A DNA stretch of 64,000 nucleotides from Phalacrocorax aristotelis. Its lineage: Eukaryota; Chordata; Aves; Suliformes; Phalacrocoracidae. The DNA lies in assembly GCF_949628215.1 (NCBI RefSeq), contig NC_134281.1, positions 8,566,501-8,630,500 of the forward strand, given 5' to 3'. Shown here piece by piece: positions 36,619-48,803 of this stretch (position 1 is its first letter; the number at the start of each line of letters is the position of its first letter). The notes beneath the pieces are model-generated. The model had not been told where the DNA came from and did no database searches. It worked only from the letters and a program-made list of their open reading frames with translations. The translations under genes were made by a program, and so were the position numbers.

Positions 36619-38668
36619 GTAAGACGCGGCGGGAGCCCCCTCCTCTCAACCCGTCCTCCCACCCCCTCTCCTCGCCCCGTCCCCGCGAGGGCAGTGGGAC
36701 CCCGATGGATGTCCCTCCGGCTCTCCCTTTGCAGAGTTTTGTGGCCCCCTCCCAGCTCTGGGCATGTCCAGGATGCAGATGGGGCTTTTTTGGAGGATCA
36801 CTTGTGTTGGTCTGAAAGTGTTACCCACCCTGGCTGGTGGTTCTCGAGACACGGGTGGGTTTTTCAGCCTTGCCAAGCAGCACGCAGGTGTGCCTGTGGC
36901 ACGCAGGATCCAGGCCTGGGACTGGGGTAACTGGTTTGCTAATTACCACCTCGCAGTCGGTCCATTCCCCGCTGTGGTCAGGGGCTCGTCCTGCTGCCCT
37001 GGGTTGTGCCAGAGGCCAAAGCTGCCCTCGCCCAGTGGGGACAGCCTGGGTGGGGTGGGAAGATGGGATTGGGGCAGAAGGGACTCTGAATGGTCTGCAC
37101 CAAACCGCTGTGTGAAACTCCTGCCTCCCCCTGTGACCCCACGATGGGTTTATCCCCTCTCAGTGATGCCAAGAATAAATTCAGCCATTAAAATGGATGG
37201 AGTGTGTGTAAGAATGAACAAGTATTTTTTGATATTTCTGCTGCGTCCCTTTACGAAAAGGATGGTGCCGGTGTCTCCGAGGAACAGCGAGCCCTGGCCT
37301 CGTGCCGGATCAGCCCCTTCTCCCTTCCCCACATTGTGCTGTCTAGAAATGGGTCCCTGCCCATGGGTGATCTGGGACTTGGTGATATTAAATCTGGGCT
37401 GTGGGCTCTGGGAGCTGGTGCACAGACTTAGTAGGCCAGGGAGCCCTTGGCAACCTTTTAACCTTATTTTATAGGGTATACCCTTTTCCTGAGCATCTGC
37501 TGCGTTCGGCGCTTCTCCCAGCTTCTGCCCTACTTCTTGGAGCTGCGTCTCAGCAGATTAAAGCACGGGTTCAGAGTGAGGAGGGGATTGATTTATTTGC
37601 ATTGAGTTGTATCTTAAGCTTCAGCCTTGCAAATCATTGTGTCCGATGGCATTTGCTGTGAGGTGTGGTGGGATGGGGTCTGTGGGCTGCGGTCTGCCCC
37701 GAGGGATGCGTGGTGGCAGGTGGGTCTCGCTGTCATCCCCCAGCCTGGCCCTCTGCAGGTGCCAGCGGCACATCCTAGTGCACCATGTCCCACCTTAGCC
37801 CTTCAGAAGGTGAAGGTGTCTTCTCCTGGGCTGCTGGAGTTGTGGTCTCCTGATGCCCTCCCCATAACCTGAATCTGCCACGTGTGTATTAATAGATTTA
37901 TAAAGTCACCCCTGAGTTGCCTTCTTTTCAGGGCTTATAAATGCTTTCCTGAGCTGTCCCAGGTTTCCTTGCAGCTCAAGTTTGGGGTAGCAGGTGTTGT
38001 CGCAGAGGCACTTCATGATGCTTAAAAGTGTCAATAACTTTCAGCTCAAGATTAAGAAGAAAAGGGGTGGTCACCACAGCTATTTCTCCTCTGCTCCAAG
38101 GACTTAGGACGTGCAATGGTTTGAGTTTTGGTATGTCAGAGGGTGCAATTTGAAAAATTAGGTGAATTTTGATAGCATCCCATCAAAGGCCAAATGGCCC
38201 AGCAGAAGAGGCATGCAGTTACTTGGGGAGCATCAGGTGAGAGGCAGTGTCACGGCTCTGTTCATTTGTGCCCTCTGCACCGCACCCTGTGCCTCTTGCA
38301 CTGGATCCTGCAAAACTCTGTGTGCAGGAGGAGGTGGAGCAGGAGGCTCCAGCCTGCTAGGACATCCCATAGCTGTCTCCTGGCTGCCCTTTTCTGAGGG
38401 ACCCCGGACACGGGCAAGGATTTTGGCTAAAACCACGTGGATTGTTCCAGGATCCTTTCTCAGGAAGGAAGGGGTTACCTCCCCCAGGGCAGGAGAAGGA
38501 TGGGGCGCTGTGGGTGCAGGTGGGGGTCAGCCCCCAGGGGCATTGCAGCTTGTGTGCTTTGGGTGTGCATCCTGCTGAGCAGGCAGGCAATGCCAAGTTA
38601 GACCTTACACTGAGTGACCTTACACTAGAGACTGGACAAGCCGAGAGCCCTCCTGCACACGCATTCAC

Positions 38669-38708
38669 ATTTAATTGCCTTGATGTAACAGTAATTAGGC
38701 AATTAAAT
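38669..38708. repeat. 12-base perfect inverted repeat rich in TAATTA/AATTA sites
   Basis: The arm ATTTAATTGCCT at 38,669-38,680 is perfectly complementary to AGGCAATTAAAT at 38,697-38,708, with a 16-base spacer holding another TAATTA-like site (GTAATTAGG). A further half-site, TAATTGCC, lies at 38,719-38,726. AATTA and TAATT are cores recognised by homeodomain proteins. The cluster suggests a paired homeodomain binding element in the PRICKLE2 intron; function is inference. Confidence 0.6.
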
Positions 38709-41700
38709 AAAGGAAACCTAATTGCCAGAACACAATAGAGAGGAAGCATATTCATTTTTCACTAGCCGGTGGTCTATTAATGCTGGGGACGTGTAAGCAG
38801 GCAAATTATTAGTAGGAGTTCTGTAGGTTGAAAGTATGCTCAGGAGCCTGTGCCCTCTGCGCCCGGGGTGGTTTAGCCAGTTCCTGCTGGGGATGCTCAC
38901 CGACACCTTAATGTTCAGAGTGAGATTGGAAGAAAACAGGGGTTTGCAAGGAAATCAGCAGATTAAGGACACAAACCCGGATCAATTAACCACTAGAGAT
39001 TTGTAAGCCTTTTCATAATCCTTTAATGGCAGAGTTTTGCTGATAAATGTAAATGGGACTTTTTTGCTTCGAAGATGGGGACTGCTGATGTGCTTTGGGG
39101 GGAAGAAAAAGAATTCATAAGCTTGCAGGCACTGAAACCATTGCTGATACAGGCATTGTTGTACACGTAATTACCCAGGACTGTGCATTTTCTCGTTACC
39201 TGTGATTTTAGGTGTGATCTGTGCAGCTACTCCATCAAGCAGGCAAATTGCTGTGTTAGACGCTGAAGATTTCTGTGCCCCTGCGTTCCCTTAAAAGCCA
39301 CTTTTCTCAGATGGGGAATGGCTTTGAGTGTTGGTTGAATTTGTCATTCCTGGAAGCACATGCATACTTCCTGAGCCAGGGAAGCCACTCGAAAATAAAT
39401 TGTATTCTGCAGAACTGTTTTCTTTTCATAATAAAACCGGTCTCTGTACTGTAGGTGATGTGCAAAAAGAAGATGAAAGGAGATTGCTAAGTAATCAAAA
39501 AATGTCCCTGGTTTTAGAGTTTGTTTTTGAATCTTAATTTTGCTCTGAAATTATAATCACAAATTTAAGGTACTGGGTGAATTACCCCGTAAAAGTGTTG
39601 GCATATTTAATACTATTTTGGTGGAAGCAAGAATTGAAAGCACCCCGTTACAGCCACAGTTAAACTGGAGCCCACTGCTGCGTCTTACCCCCTCGAAGCT
39701 CTCGGATCTCCTGCGTGCCACAGACCTCTGCTTCTTGTAAGGCAGCAATTCAGTTTTCAGTTTTAAATCATTTAGCCCCAAAGAGAGGAAGTAAGTGGTT
39801 TGTCTGAAGAGACTGAAGACTGAATTCCATCATCCTTGGGTGTGAAGTCTGTGAGGATGCAGCTGTCAAGCTATAACCAGTATAACCCCAAATTTCTCAT
39901 AGCCCAAACAGCAAAATGACTCCTTCCTCTAGTCCCATCATTTTCTGTTATGGTAGGTTGCCAGTAAAGTACGTAAGGACTGAAAAGTTCATCTGTGTGG
40001 GCTGCAGTCTGGAGGATGGAAATTGGGTGTACATAACAAAATCCTCATTAATACAGGTCGATACTTGAAAGGTGGCTTTGTGTGGAAAAAGTGAAATCAA
40101 ATTCAATAAAAATCTCCCGACTCCTTAGGAGCCCCATTGCTGTTTTCTAATCAGATCTGCATTACATTAAACTGTGTGCCATTCAGCTTGTTAACAAGCT
40201 TTGGCATTAAATAAAGCTGTCACTGGAGTTTGGTGAATGAATAGCCATTAGGAGTGTCTTTTGCATAATGTCTTGCAGAGAAAAGCCTGCGAGGGAGGTG
40301 GTCGGGGAGGAGAGAAGGGAATTCATAACCTAGTCCTGGTGCAATTAGTGTGAATATGCAAACCTTAAAGGTGACAAATGGTTGGCAGCTTCAGGAAGGG
40401 AGCGAGTGGCTTTTGCTGCTGTGAAGAACTAATTTTGGATTTACTCTGGGCAAAGTAAAATTACAGCCTTAGTACTGTATTTAAAATAGCGGATCCTTCG
40501 TGTTGGGAGATTGGCATGTGTTTAGCACACAGAGGCATGGCTTGTTTGCTCCTTGAGAAAGCCTTGCAAAAAACCGATACTCTTGCAATCCAGCAGACCT
40601 TGCCGTTCCCTGCTCTCTACCTTCCCCTCCAAAAACACCAGCTAAACTGTAGATGCAGGACACCTAAATCTCAAGACTGTGCTTGAACTCTTTTGAGGAG
40701 GGGGGGTGTACCACCTGGTCTGCAAAGCCTGCAGAGGCAGTGGTGTGCGGCTGATTTCAGAGCGAAGGCATTCAGATGCTGTGACAGATAAGATAATTTT
40801 AAAAATAGTGTCTGAAAAACCTTTGGAGAAGTCCTTGTTGCCATAGTTATTCATCTCGTTTGCAGAAGCATTTAAATAACAGTAATAAACATGACATAAA
40901 GACAAGAACTGTCTTACTGGGTTTTTTGTTTCAGTGTGCGATTGTGTTTTACATCTTTTCCTGGAGTCTCTTTTTTTTCTTGCATACGCTGTGTAATCTT
41001 TGTCCCTCAAAACCATGTTTTGGTGGGGAAGAGATCTGCTTATCCTCATAAATCCCTGTCAGCAGCGTGTGTTTGTACAGCACGGAATGCCTGGCCCTTA
41101 CCTTGCAGGGCAACTACTTACGTGACTGTTGACTTAACTTCACCTGTAAATATGGAATATTCCTGAATATTTTGGTGCATACAATTGTTTCGAGCGTTTA
41201 TTTGTTTCTATAACTCAGCATCTCATTATAATCTACTGTGGCCAGTCCCACAGAAGTCTGATCACATCTGGCCTTGCGGGATCTGGGAGCATCTGCAAGG
41301 ACAAACTTTCCAGCTTCCCAGGAGAGACCACCTGGAGATCCCAGATGATACAGGATCAGCCCAAAGGGTTGCAGTTGACCACTGGATCACAGAAACCTAT
41401 GGACAAGGCTAAGTTGATGGACACGGAAAAAGAGAAGTGTGTTGTGAGATGGCGACCTGGTAAATGAGGTGGTTGATCAGAAGCCTGGAGGTATTTGAGG
41501 TTGCTGGGTGGTGGTGGATAGGTTGCTTTGCAACTCCCGTCTCTGCCGTGTTGACTGTAGGCAGGGAGTTGCTAGTGGCAGTGGATGTTTATTTTCTTCA
41601 TGTGTTTGTCCAGTTCCCAATGCTTTGGACATTATCTGCTCATGTGTGGCAAGCAGCAGAAGGGACTGTCCGTGCAATGAGAAACTCTCCGTGTGTTTGC

Positions 41701-44693
41701 AGCCTCAATCTGCGTTGGCTTGGCACTGGCCCTGCCCACAGGAGGGACATCCCAGCAGGCACGCGTACGCGTCCCAGCGCACGTTTGGGTCTCCGGTTTG
41801 ATGCCTAGTACCTCATCCAAAGAGCAGAAACAATAATATTTGTAACACAGCACGTGAATAGCACCAAATTCTGAAGCATTTGTTTCTACTTTCCAAAAAG
41901 GAAAAAAAAGTACAGATTATTGCTTCCATATGTTTTCAGCATTTTTCGTAGGTTATGTATCTTTCACATACACACTGCCAGCTTTCCCCTTTCATGAATA
42001 ACATGCTTTGTGCCTCTCTGTCCTTTAGGATTCAGATATTCCACACTTCCTTGCATGATTATTTGAAAGGCTTTGGAGATGTGAGAATAGCAGTACCTTA
42101 TCTTGAATGGGCTTATGCTCACATCGCTGCTATGACGAGCTGCGCTGGGTCCGTTGGGTTTTATCAAGTTTTTCATGTTGCAACAGGGAACCTGCTGCAA
42201 TAGGTAAAATTAAGCCGTGGCAGCCCATCCCACTCTGGAGGTGAGTCCCTGAGGGACCACGGAGGAGACAAGCAGGCTGCTGTCCCCAGGGGCGGGCAGG
42301 AGCAATTTGCCTCCCAAGGATGCTGTTGTCCTGGTGGAGCAGATGCAAAAAAATCAAAGGTGGGTTTTGGCTGCTGATTGTAAAGCCTCTCACAAATGGA
42401 TTGGTATCATTTGCTTGTTTTTAATGTTTGGTTTTTGTTTTGTTTTGTCATAAGCAGTTCAGAAAGGAGAAGTCATTCCTTGCCAGGTTACTCATTGACA
42501 AAGTCCGTGTCCTTCAGCCTCTGTGCCCAGGGTGATTTGGGATGGGTGGCTGCTGCGCGCACTGAAGCTCAGCTCAGGAGGATGCTGGAGCATGCACTTT
42601 GCTCGGCATGAATGACTTTTGCTGTCTTATTTACTTCCAACTGTGAGATTAAGCACTTGTGTAAGTGTTGGAAAAATGAGGGTCAGCTTTTTGCTTTTGA
42701 GTTTTCAACCCCTGTGGCAGTAGGGAAAGAGCAGGGTAACTAGCGATGGCTTGTGCTGCTGCCAGTGTTCCCACAGCATCTTTGCCAAGGTGCAGCCAGG
42801 CCACTGCAATGGGAGTTTGGGTGGGTTTGAGAGTAGGGATCCCTGTGAGGTTTTCAACTTTGTCCTGCCCTGGGATGATTAATCCGTCTGTATGTAAGCA
42901 CAGAGCGCACAGTTGCGTTTGAGGGACTCCCAACCAATTTTTTGACCTTTTCCTTCCGTGTCTTCATGCCTGGCTGCTGAAACAGCACTTAAAACAGGCG
43001 AGACTGATAAGGTATCCTGTTTGTGTTGGCTGGGAGACACAATATCCATTTTAACAGAGCATTACGATATTGGAGGCAGTGTTGTCCCTGGCGAAAAGCC
43101 TAAAATAAATTCTTTAATTTTTTGTATGCAATATACAAAAGAGCAGGTGAGGTATGTACTTGTATCCGGGCAAGCCCAGGGAGCTTGTTTGAAGTCCTTT
43201 ACAAGCCACTCCGGATTGTATTGCAAGAACTCAAAGGAGTTTGAGACGCTTCTTGATTAAATTTCAGCTGAACACAGAGCTCTAGTCTGCAGCTGCTGTA
43301 ACTGGAGTTGCTCTGCTCCTGGGCTCTGCCCTGCTCCATCACAGCTGAGCTGCTGGCAAAAGCCAAAAAAGCAGAACTTCTCCTAGAGAGAGAGCAGCAT
43401 GGATATGTTTTCTGTCTGTTTTGAAGCAGCCTTATGCAATTCGAGTTTTATGAATGGGGTGAAAAACCACTAATAAGCTGTTGCAGGTTTTGGGTTGGTT
43501 TGGGGGGTTTATTCTGTTTCTTGAGTGATTGTGAGTGACACCAGTGATGGAGGGGGCAGAGCAGACAAAGGCCAAATTCTGACTTTACCTGATGTTTTAC
43601 TCCTAGACTAAACAAATCTTTTTAAAACTTGGTGGGGTTTTTTTTTGCACTAAGTTTTTGGAAAAACGACTACAGCTGCTTCTTGGTATGCAAAGAGTGA
43701 AATGTTATCTGCCTGATGTGAGCAAGTGGGGTTTGCCATCCTGAAGGCAGAATGATGGCTGCGAGCACTTTCCTGGCTCCTCAGCCATGGGGCTGTGCTG
43801 CTGTGCACCAGCAAAGCACAGCTTCCCGGGATGGAATTGGCCAAGACAGACCCACAAAACTTGGAAGCAGGATGGATTGGCTTGCGGTGGGGATATCCTT
43901 CAAGCAAACAGTGCTGGAAGCTGCAGTTACGGATTTGGGTGCTGCGTAGGGTGTGATTTAGTGGGACGGGGTGAACTGATTTAACAGCTCAGTGCTGCTG
44001 GATGTGGAAGGTCCTGTGCTCTCTGTGCATCCCCCCAAGCCCAGGATAGTGGGTTAAATCAGTGGTTGAAGCCTTTGCTGTGCTGGTGCAAGGAGAGGGG
44101 GAGAGGGAGGAGGTGGGTGATGAAGGGTTGCATCGGGCCAGTGGCATGCAAAGGTGGGATGTCATCCCTGCCCTCGGCATCCTCATCCACTTATTGGGTT
44201 TTGCTGCCTTGCCTCAGCTCTCTCAGTCCTCCTTGCTGCACCGGGCTGTGCGGAGTCTGTTTCCCCTGCAGGATGTGTCCCACTGACCCCACTGAGCCCC
44301 AGAAGGGAGCCCTGGGGGGCTGCCTGCCATCGCCTGCTCGGGGCAGGTGGCACGTGTTCGGTGGGGAGGGAAAACTCCTACTCCTTTAATAGAGGGTTTG
44401 CAACAGGCCTTTGTCATGAGTGTGGTGCGGCGTGAAAGAAAAAGCTCCTGGCCACCGATTTGGAAAGAAAGCTGAATTGGGTGGATAAAGGCTGGTACCC
44501 GAGGTCCTCAGCTGGAGGGGGCCGGGGCGCAGCAATTCAGCTGACACCCACGGAGCACTGCCCTCCTCTTTGTTGCTCTCCCCTGTAGAGGGCTGTTCAG
44601 TGCTTTCAAGAGTTTTTCTTGGGTTTTGTTCCCTTTCTGTTTGCCTTTAAAAAGTCAATCTGCAGTCTTTGATTTTTGTCCAAAGACATTCTT

Positions 44694-44713
44694 CCCCCCC
44701 CCCCGCCCCGCCC
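44694..44713. repeat. C-rich homopolymer tract
   Basis: Eleven C are followed by GCCCCGCCC. The complementary strand has G runs that could form a quadruplex. It is a short low-complexity tract without visible context. Confidence 0.8.
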
Positions 44714-45133
44714 AGTAATCCATCCTTATTACACCGGTGAGTCACTCTTCAAATAATCAATTGCGTTTTCATTGTCTGGCTTGTAAGTCTATCACCGAGC
44801 TTAAGGACAGCCGATAGCATCAGCTGAGACCTTTGGCAGATGGTTTTGCAATTCATGATGCTCATTTGGATGTTTGCTTTTTTCTCCAGTGAATAATCTC
44901 CCAGCCATGGCGGGGGAAAGCCGGGCTGCGGGCTCTTCCCCACGCGCGCAGCATCTCTGCGGTCACTATCTAATGTTGGAGGAATTTGTAGCATTAGCAG
45001 AATTGCCTGATGCGTGGAAAACTAATTTCAGGGTAAGCCTCGTGAGCGTGGCTGTAAAGAGCCTTTTTCTTGTGGGCTGTGGTGTCCTTGCGGGCTCTGG
45101 GCGTGCATCAGTGCAGCCCCAAGGCGGGGGCTT

Positions 45134-45166
45134 GATGGCCAGATGATGGCCAGAAGATGGCCAGAG
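45134..45166. repeat. Three tandem copies of an 11-base unit
   Basis: GATGGCCAGA plus one variable base occurs three times in direct tandem (45,134, 45,145 and 45,156), the first ten bases being identical in each. It is a tiny minisatellite in the PRICKLE2 intron. Confidence 0.9.
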
Positions 45167-48009
45167 CCTTTCTTGGGTTCACTGATGCTAGGGCTGAGAG
45201 GTGTATGTAAAATTCAAGGTGCTCCTCTGTGCTGCTGGAGAGGCCGTTTCTTCCTGTGTGTGGCTCTTTGCTCTCTGCAGGGCCCTGATGCCAGAGCTTA
45301 ACACTTTGAGGGCTAAGTATTACAATTATTATTCTTACTGCGAAGGGAGGCACTTTGTACTCAGCCATCACAGCAAATATTTCATCCCCTATCAATTGCC
45401 CTTGTGCAGATGCTGCCTCCACTGCGATAAAAGACATAATGGCTGCTCTTGCTGATAAGGGGAGTATATAAATATAATTATTGAAATCCCTATGCAGAGC
45501 CTGTGGATGGATGGAGGAGAGTCCCTCTCCCTGTGAGGGGTTTCTCTTGCTCCGGAGCCCGTTGGGGAGGGCAGGAGCTGCAGCTCCTGGCAGCCGAAAT
45601 GGGAGCTGCTTGGCCACAGCTGTGAGCAATTAGTAAAAGATGTCTTCCCCCCCTCCACTTTCTTTCCTCCTTTTCTCCTTGAAACCAAGCCACGGGCCCT
45701 GGGGGAGACGGGAGGAAAGCCCTGAGCAGCTTGGGTGTGAGATGCTCCTGGGCCAACTCAGAGGCAGCTGGTGCTCGATGCAGTTGCACCCTGGTAGTGG
45801 GGCGCAGGTCTAAGGATCCAACCCAACCTTGCAGGCAGGGTACTGCAGCTCAGGAGCCAGATATTATTTAGATCAAGCCAACAAAAAAATATTTCCATAG
45901 CAGCAGTAACCATAGGAAACCTCCCCAGCGTGTCTTGGGTTGTTTGTGTTTCTTTGCCTTCAGCTGTTTGCTTTGCAAGTGGAGCAGCAGTTTCAGGCAC
46001 TCTGTGCCCATGGTGCCACCAGGAGTGGCCAGTGAGCCCAGCTGTCCCCTCCACCGGCTGTCCCCAGGGGCTTGGCAGCTGCACTCCAGGATGCATCGCT
46101 GCTCCTGGTTTTTTCTTGCACTTCAGTTGGTAAAAAGATGCTTTCAGAGGCTTCTTTAGATGCCTTAAAGTCTCAAAGCCACCTTTTTACCTTGTGTCAG
46201 CTCACAAATGCGTGTTTGATCCTTAAATACCCAAGGCATGAAAGTGAATTGGCTCCCAGGGTCCAATTCTTCTTCCTTTCTATAGCGTCTTAGAAAGATG
46301 CTTTTATATTCCCTCTGGCTCAGCTAGTGATGCTTGGCCTTCAACCAAGATGGGGAATCTAGGACAAGAATCCCTGAGAATAGCAAGATGAGAAGTTATA
46401 AAAAAAATACCAACATTTTGTTGGGAAAAAATGCTGGTAGAAGATTTCATTTAAAAAAATAAACTGGAATATTTTTGATCAGCTTCATGTGGACGCATTT
46501 ACAGGAGGGCGTAAAAGGAAGCTTGTTTTCCTGGGTACTGCCTCCTCTAGGAAATCCAAGCTGTGAAGTGAATACAAATGCTGGAAATGGAGAAGTTTTG
46601 CAGTGAGTCACTGGAAGGGATGGGGAACCAGTTTTGCCAGTGTGGCTGTGCTGGTCGGCAACCAGCTCATCGACCGATGGGGTCAGGGCGGCTGTGTGGG
46701 AGCACCTGGGAGCCTGGGCATCACTGGAGGCTGCACCCGTCCGTGCTCCGGCCCCCTCCCACCCTCCGAGGGCAGTGTGGAGGTGTGCCTATGGAGCTCT
46801 GCGGAGCAGATTGGCCCCGCTTGCAGAGCCGAGGTGTTGCAGAGACAGGTTAAAAAAAGACATCGTCTTCAGTGGTAGCGTGAAGCAGAGGGAAAAAATT
46901 ACATCATGATACCAATAACTGGGATTTTGATGTTTGCGTTCCATGCAGCGCTGCTTCGTCCTCCCCGTGCCGTTGGGTGCTGCTTGTGGCAGGGTTTGCT
47001 CCATGGGGGAAGACCTGGTTGGTCTTAGACCCATCTGCCTTGGATGGAGGTGGACCCCTTTGCAGAGGTGCTGCTGCACTTGTCTCATAACCTGCCCTGA
47101 CTCTTTGCAGATTATTTAATCCCTGTTTTTGCAAAACGCACAGTGCTACAGAAGTCAGGCTTTTGCTTAAGATGACACATTTGAAGAAGTGGCAGTGGGG
47201 CAGCGACAAGGCCCCTTTCTCTTCTCGCCTGACAAACAAATGGGAACACTCACCACAGAGCTGTGCCCGTGCCATATTAAATCTGTGTTTGGTGCCATAA
47301 AGGCCACGTGCTGGAAATGCAGCCCCTTTAAATGTCAGACTTGAGGAAGGCTGGGACGTGAGAAGAGAATAAAAGTTAATATTCTTAAGTCAGGCTTGTG
47401 CAGTGTAGCTTGAATTTTTAATATCAAGTGCACAGCTTATTACAAGAAGTAGAGCTTTCAAATACATATATTTGAATACGTTTTAATATTGTCTTTCCTT
47501 CCAGTAGCAGGAACAATGCTGCTTTACAAAAGAAAAATGATTTCATGTTGCCATGTGATAGTTTCAGCTTGTACCTCTAATAGATGTGCGATCTGCTGAA
47601 GTGTGAAATCTATCTGATAAATGCCTGAATAATAAAGCTATATGGTTTGTTCTGATTTCCTTTTGCTATTTTCAGACGTATAAATAAAACATTTTCACAC
47701 TGTACCCTGTGTAGTTCCAGCCCAGACTATTTACTTTCTATTGATGCAACATGTAGGAGACATGAATCTTTCAGTCTGACAGGAGAAATCTCATGGCATT
47801 AGTATTGCATGTTGCACTCAAAATGGTCAAACATAATTTTAATAAATGTTTTGTCTGAAGTAAAATTATAAGTATTTAAAAAAAATTCTTTTTAAACAAA
47901 GAAGCATTTGTCTCCGTGTACAGCAGAGGGCACTCGGCATTGCTGCGCTGGGAGGTTGCTGCTCGGGGCTGCCTGTGCTTAAATTATATTTTGCAGAAAT
48001 TAAATACCC

Positions 48010-48052
48010 TGTGTGTGTGTGTTTGCTTACATATGTGTGTGAGTGTGTATAT
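48010..48052. repeat. TG-rich imperfect dinucleotide repeat
   Basis: TGTGTGTGTGTG, an interruption, then TGTGTGTGAGTGTGTATATA. It is an imperfect (TG)n microsatellite followed by an AT-rich stretch containing another TA run at about 48,073-48,080. Likely length-variable between individuals. Confidence 0.8.
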
Positions 48053-48772
48053 AAAAAGACACAGGGTGGCATATATATAAAAATAATCCCAGCACATAAT
48101 ATAAAACTTAAATATTCGTAGTGGTTGCTGAAGTTGGATGAAGCGCACTTTGTGTTCATTAATGCTGAGCCTGGTGTTACGCTAAGCTTCAGAGGGGATT
48201 GTAGCATGCTGAGAGGCGAAAATGAAGAGGCCCCAGCTAGTGAAGGGTTGCAATCTTCATCTTCCTTGCAAAGAGCCAGGGCCTGGAGACATCTGATGAC
48301 CCTTGGGAACTACCCCAAGTCAAGGAGAAGTCTTGAAAAATGGATAATATTGGGGTATGTGGAATTATGAGTCCTCCTTTCTAAAAAAACCAGCCGCATA
48401 GCTGGGGACTGGGTGGTTTTGTGCTGGAGTTTGCAGTGCTATGGTGTCGTTCCCAGCAGCACCAAAGCTGCTGGAGTTGCAGGGCTCTTGCAAAAGTCCT
48501 TGAGATGATTCTTATCACCAACTTAGAAGTTGTCAGCTGTTTAAGGAAATTTAAAATACTGAGTTGGGTGGATGGAGCAGGAAGCAAAGCAGCCCTGGTG
48601 CCAGGGGCGAGGCGGCAGGGCAGGGCGCTGGCGGGAGCAACGTTAGTTGCAAGATGAAAGCTAGGGAGGGACCCCATCCTGCAGGTATGGAGATATGTGC
48701 CTAATTGTCCAGAGCTAGTGAAGGAGATTGGGGCCTCACCTTCTGTAAAAAGGTTTTTCCAAGGGAAATTGA

Positions 48773-48803
48773 CTTTTTTCTTTTCTTTTTCTTTTTTTTT
48801 TTT
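48773..48803. repeat. T-rich pyrimidine tract
   Basis: About 30 bases of T with a few C, ending in a run of 12 T. It is followed by AACTGTAG, so it superficially resembles a splice acceptor, but no coding exon with Prickle or other family sequence follows. Confidence 0.8.

Noticed and set aside
35844..36662. Long minus-strand open frame (272 residues) across the CpG island
   Set aside because: Very GC-rich DNA has few stop codons; the translation is low-complexity Gly/Pro/Arg/Ala with no family motif, and it lies opposite the PRICKLE2 promoter and exons.
45108..45629. Minus-strand open frame of 173 residues
   Set aside because: No recognisable motif, competing open frames on both strands, and it runs through AT-rich sequence with codon use unlike bird exons.
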